Assembly (NCBI GenBank): GCA_902575835.1
Contig: CACGSX010000001.1
Location: forward strand, 1 to 64,000
Length of the DNA stretch: 64,000 bases
Direction: 5' to 3'
DNA from: an uncultured Pelagibacteraceae bacterium
GTDB taxonomy: Bacteria; Pseudomonadota; Alphaproteobacteria; Pelagibacterales; Pelagibacteraceae
Under the pieces are notes generated by a model that saw only the letters and a list, made by a program, of their open reading frames with translations, searched no databases and was not told the DNA's origin. How positions within the stretch are numbered: position 1 is the first letter of the stretch; every line of letters starts with the position of its first letter. The translations under genes were made by a program, and so were the position numbers. Shown one piece after another: positions 62,260-64,000 of this stretch.

Positions 62260-62787
62260 ATGGATTTAAAAGAACATATTAGGTCAATTCAAGACTATCC
62301 TAAAAAGGGAATTTTATTTAGAGACATCACAACACTTATTAAAAATGAAAAGGCATTCAAAGAATGTATTAACCAAATTGTTGAAAGATCAAAAAAATTC
62401 CAGTTTGATAAAATTGCAGCTGTAGAATCTAGAGGCTTTGTTTTTGCATCAGCTATTTCTTATATACTTGATAAACCATTCATAATGTTGAGAAAGAAAA
62501 ATAAACTACCTGCTGATGTTCATTCAGTAGACTTTGAGCTTGAGTATGGAACTGCCACAATAGAAGTTCATAAAGACTCATTCGATGAGGGTAACAAAGT
62601 CTTAATAATAGACGATTTAATTGCTACTGGCGGCACTGCAGAAGCAGCTGCTAAATTAATAGAAATATCAAAAAGTAAAGTAGCTGGATTTATATTTGTA
62701 ATAAATCTTTTTGATTTAGGTGGTACAGATAATCTAGTTAAAAAGGGATATTCTGTTGAAAATCTTTTAGATTTTCCAGGCCATTAA
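62260..62787 (+). CDS. apt: Adenine phosphoribosyltransferase
   Basis: Turns adenine and PRPP into AMP. The 175-aa protein has DYPKKGILFRDITTL near the start, AVESRGFVFASAISY, and the PRPP loop VLIIDDLIATGGTAEAA. It is placed divergently beside mtnP, whose adenine product it would use. The 28-base intergenic space is too short for two fully separate promoters. Confidence 0.96.
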   Translation: MDLKEHIRSIQDYPKKGILFRDITTLIKNEKAFKECINQIVERSKKFQFDKIAAVESRGFVFASAISYILDKPFIMLRKKNKLPADVHSVDFELEYGTATIEVHKDSFDEGNKVLIIDDLIATGGTAEAAAKLIEISKSKVAGFIFVINLFDLGGTDNLVKKGYSVENLLDFPGH

Positions 62788-63650
62788 TTTGCAGACATTA
62801 TTGCTTGAAAAGGTCCACTACCAATAAATAATTTATTACTACCACCATTAACAAGGTGCATTCCCTCACCCACATTAAATGTCATACTTATAGAAGTAGT
62901 ATCTGCTGTCACGACTACTGGATTTGCAAATGTTACTAAACCTTCTAGTTTATCAACTTCAGCCGCATTTGCTGCTCTATGTTCATTAGTGTCAACTAAA
63001 TATCCAGCAATATCCGCTGTAGTTCCATTAATATTTTCAGCTTCAGCTTTTGATAGAAAAGCGTCTCCTACTCCAGCAAAATGTTTTAAGGTTTCTACAA
63101 ATTTTCCTGGAGTGATAGTACTTGAGCCACAAACTGAACTATTAGTATGAGTGCTAGCTTGTGCATGTGTTCCTGAACCAGCTACAGTTCCACAAAAAAC
63201 TCCTGTGCCTCCTGTCATGCCAGTCATTGATGCACTGAGCTCACCTGCCCAAGTTATACCAAAAGTATTATCCATATAAGCGTATCCATGAGTATAAGTC
63301 CCTGCTGGAGGTCTTGTATAAGTTCCATCTAAAACTATTTCTGCTCCTTGAGTTACAGACGCAGTTGCTCCGCTTGAATTATTAAAAATTTGTGTGCATG
63401 GAGTTAAAACAACTGTAGATGACGTGGTAGCTTCTGTTGGAGCACTTGTACATAAATATATTTTATAAATTACTACTTCATAAAGAGTTGGAGCTTCATC
63501 GCATCCATCATCAATAAAATCAGCACCATCACCACTTGCCTTTGCCACAACTCCACTATTAACTGTGCATGCCTTTGCTTGGTTAGAATTTACTATCTCA
63601 AAAACAAAGAATAATGATAAAACTAAAAATAAATATTTAATATTTTTCAT
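62784..63650 (-). CDS. Exported protein of unknown function, surface-like
   Basis: A 288-aa protein with a signal peptide (NIKYLFLVLSLFFVFEIVNSNQAKA) and a mature part unusually rich in T, S, G and A. Cysteine pairs (KACTV, DGCDEAP, YLCTSAP, TPCTQ, VFCGT, SVCGSST) suggest disulfides. ALFIGSGPF-type repeats are absent; the C-terminus is a beta-rich domain. It resembles low-complexity secreted proteins, and I do not recognise it. The gene starts right after the stop of the preceding outer-membrane-like gene, whose last codons contain its AGGAGG ribosome-binding site. Confidence 0.65.
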   Translation of the reverse strand: MKNIKYLFLVLSLFFVFEIVNSNQAKACTVNSGVVAKASGDGADFIDDGCDEAPTLYEVVIYKIYLCTSAPTEATTSSTVVLTPCTQIFNNSSGATASVTQGAEIVLDGTYTRPPAGTYTHGYAYMDNTFGITWAGELSASMTGMTGGTGVFCGTVAGSGTHAQASTHTNSSVCGSSTITPGKFVETLKHFAGVGDAFLSKAEAENINGTTADIAGYLVDTNEHRAANAAEVDKLEGLVTFANPVVVTADTTSISMTFNVGEGMHLVNGGSNKLFIGSGPFQAIMSAN

Positions 63651-64000
63651 TTAAAATCCTCCTGCTTTAACTGTAAAACCTGCTCCTTTTTTCTTTATGA
63701 TATTTTCTCTTCTAACCTTTTCGTAAATTCTATCTTTCATGGAAATTCTTTCAAAGGCCTCACTACTAAATAAAGATGTACCAGGATTTTTTATACTATT
63801 GCTATATCTAAGATTAATAAAACTTTGATCATTGTGATGATCGTAATCAGTGTGACCAATTTCAAATGATAATCCAGAATTCGGTACTTTAAATAGTGTG
63901 GAGAATTCTAAACCCTGAAAATCATTTCCACCAGGAACTTCAAAATCGAAAGCTTTCAAATAAGCTTTCATAGATGGTATGTATGGAAGATGTGCACCTA
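63651..64000 (-). CDS. C-terminal end of a probable outer-membrane beta-barrel protein (partial)
   Basis: The reading frame stays open through the window edge (GAHLPYIPSMKAYLKAF is continuous), so the ATG at 63971 is not a real start and only the last 115 or so residues are seen. Alternating polar/hydrophobic strands (FSTLFKVPNSGLSFEIGHTDYD, SFINLRYSNSI) fit a transmembrane barrel and bring to mind the beta domain of inverse autotransporters, but this is tentative. The exported protein gene follows directly. Confidence 0.6.
   Translation of the reverse strand, partial: GAHLPYIPSMKAYLKAFDFEVPGGNDFQGLEFSTLFKVPNSGLSFEIGHTDYDHHNDQSFINLRYSNSIKNPGTSLFSSEAFERISMKDRIYEKVRRENIIKKKGAGFTVKAGGF

Noticed and set aside
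1-64000. CRISPR arrays, insertion sequences, prophage or integrative elements
   Set aside because: No regularly spaced repeats, transposase, integrase or phage genes were found and gene content looks like ordinary chromosomal core throughout.

Overview
The window looks like part of a marine alphaproteobacterial genome of the SAR11 / Pelagibacterales type. It is strongly AT-rich and very tightly packed: genes commonly overlap by 1 to 8 bases through ATGA or TAATG junctions, and no stretch above 300 bases lacks a gene (largest gaps: about 161 bases between nrdA and the phosphohexomutase gene, and 114 bases between the Anbu and ATP-grasp genes). It carries TRAP, tripartite-tricarboxylate and ABC uptake systems and almost no dedicated regulators. 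I see no tRNA, rRNA, CRISPR array, insertion sequence or prophage. The affiliation is inferred from composition and gene content, not from a database search.

Layout. 1-3.5 kb (minus): DRL-like SAF-domain oxidoreductase, AzlCD exporter, gamma-glutamylcyclotransferase-like protein, molybdopterin-binding protein. 3.5-10.7 kb (plus): sfsA, map and a purine block purB-purC-purS-purQ-purL followed by bolA and the monothiol glutaredoxin; purB carries a frameshift in its signature loop. 10.7-19.7 kb (minus): rpsD, trmJ-like, cimA, cysS, nadE, class II DAHP synthase, glmS and a GlmU-like protein reduced to its acetyltransferase half. 19.8-24.7 kb (plus): gph, methylcitrate-cycle genes prpD-prpB-prpC, and an alternative oxidase with all six diiron ligands. 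24.8-28 kb (minus): DUF1289 protein and class Ia ribonucleotide reductase nrdAB, preceded by two NrdR-like boxes 31 bases apart. 28.1-29.7 kb: phosphohexomutase and a GC-rich structured element. 29.7-35.7 kb (minus): a TRAP transporter (dctP-dctQ-dctM) running into malonyl-CoA decarboxylase, dusA and a TauE/SafE permease, with a CaiB/BaiF CoA-transferase reading away on the other side.

37-45 kb holds rpoZ, an MFS transporter, a hydroxyisobutyrate-dehydrogenase-like enzyme, a PNPOx-family protein, two exported HExxH proteins, a frameshifted DUF1330 gene, a gamma-carbonic-anhydrase-like protein, a thioredoxin-like protein and a glycosyltransferase. 45.4-49.5 kb is tctCBA plus an AbrB-type membrane protein. 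49.5-53.1 kb has a GT9 glycosyltransferase, a DUF6165 protein and a divergent pair made of the proteasome-like Anbu peptidase and its circularly permuted ATP-grasp partner. 53.1-56.1 kb is a nitrilase and an amino-acid ABC transporter without an ATPase gene.

56.2-62.8 kb is the most coherent metabolic neighbourhood. It contains a fused AdoMet decarboxylase/spermidine synthase (which makes methylthioadenosine), a fused class II aldolase/short-chain dehydrogenase, mtnP, an exported alpha/beta hydrolase, mtnA and apt. Together they suggest a methylthioadenosine salvage route in which methylthioribulose-1-phosphate is split by the aldolase into dihydroxyacetone phosphate and a methylthio-aldehyde that the fused dehydrogenase reduces; this is inference from gene content. 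The window ends with a small exported protein and the C-terminal end of a probable outer-membrane beta-barrel protein running off the edge.

Recurring themes are hairpins between solute-binding-protein and permease genes in all three transporter operons, two single-site frameshifts in short A/T runs, and very short spacers between divergent genes.
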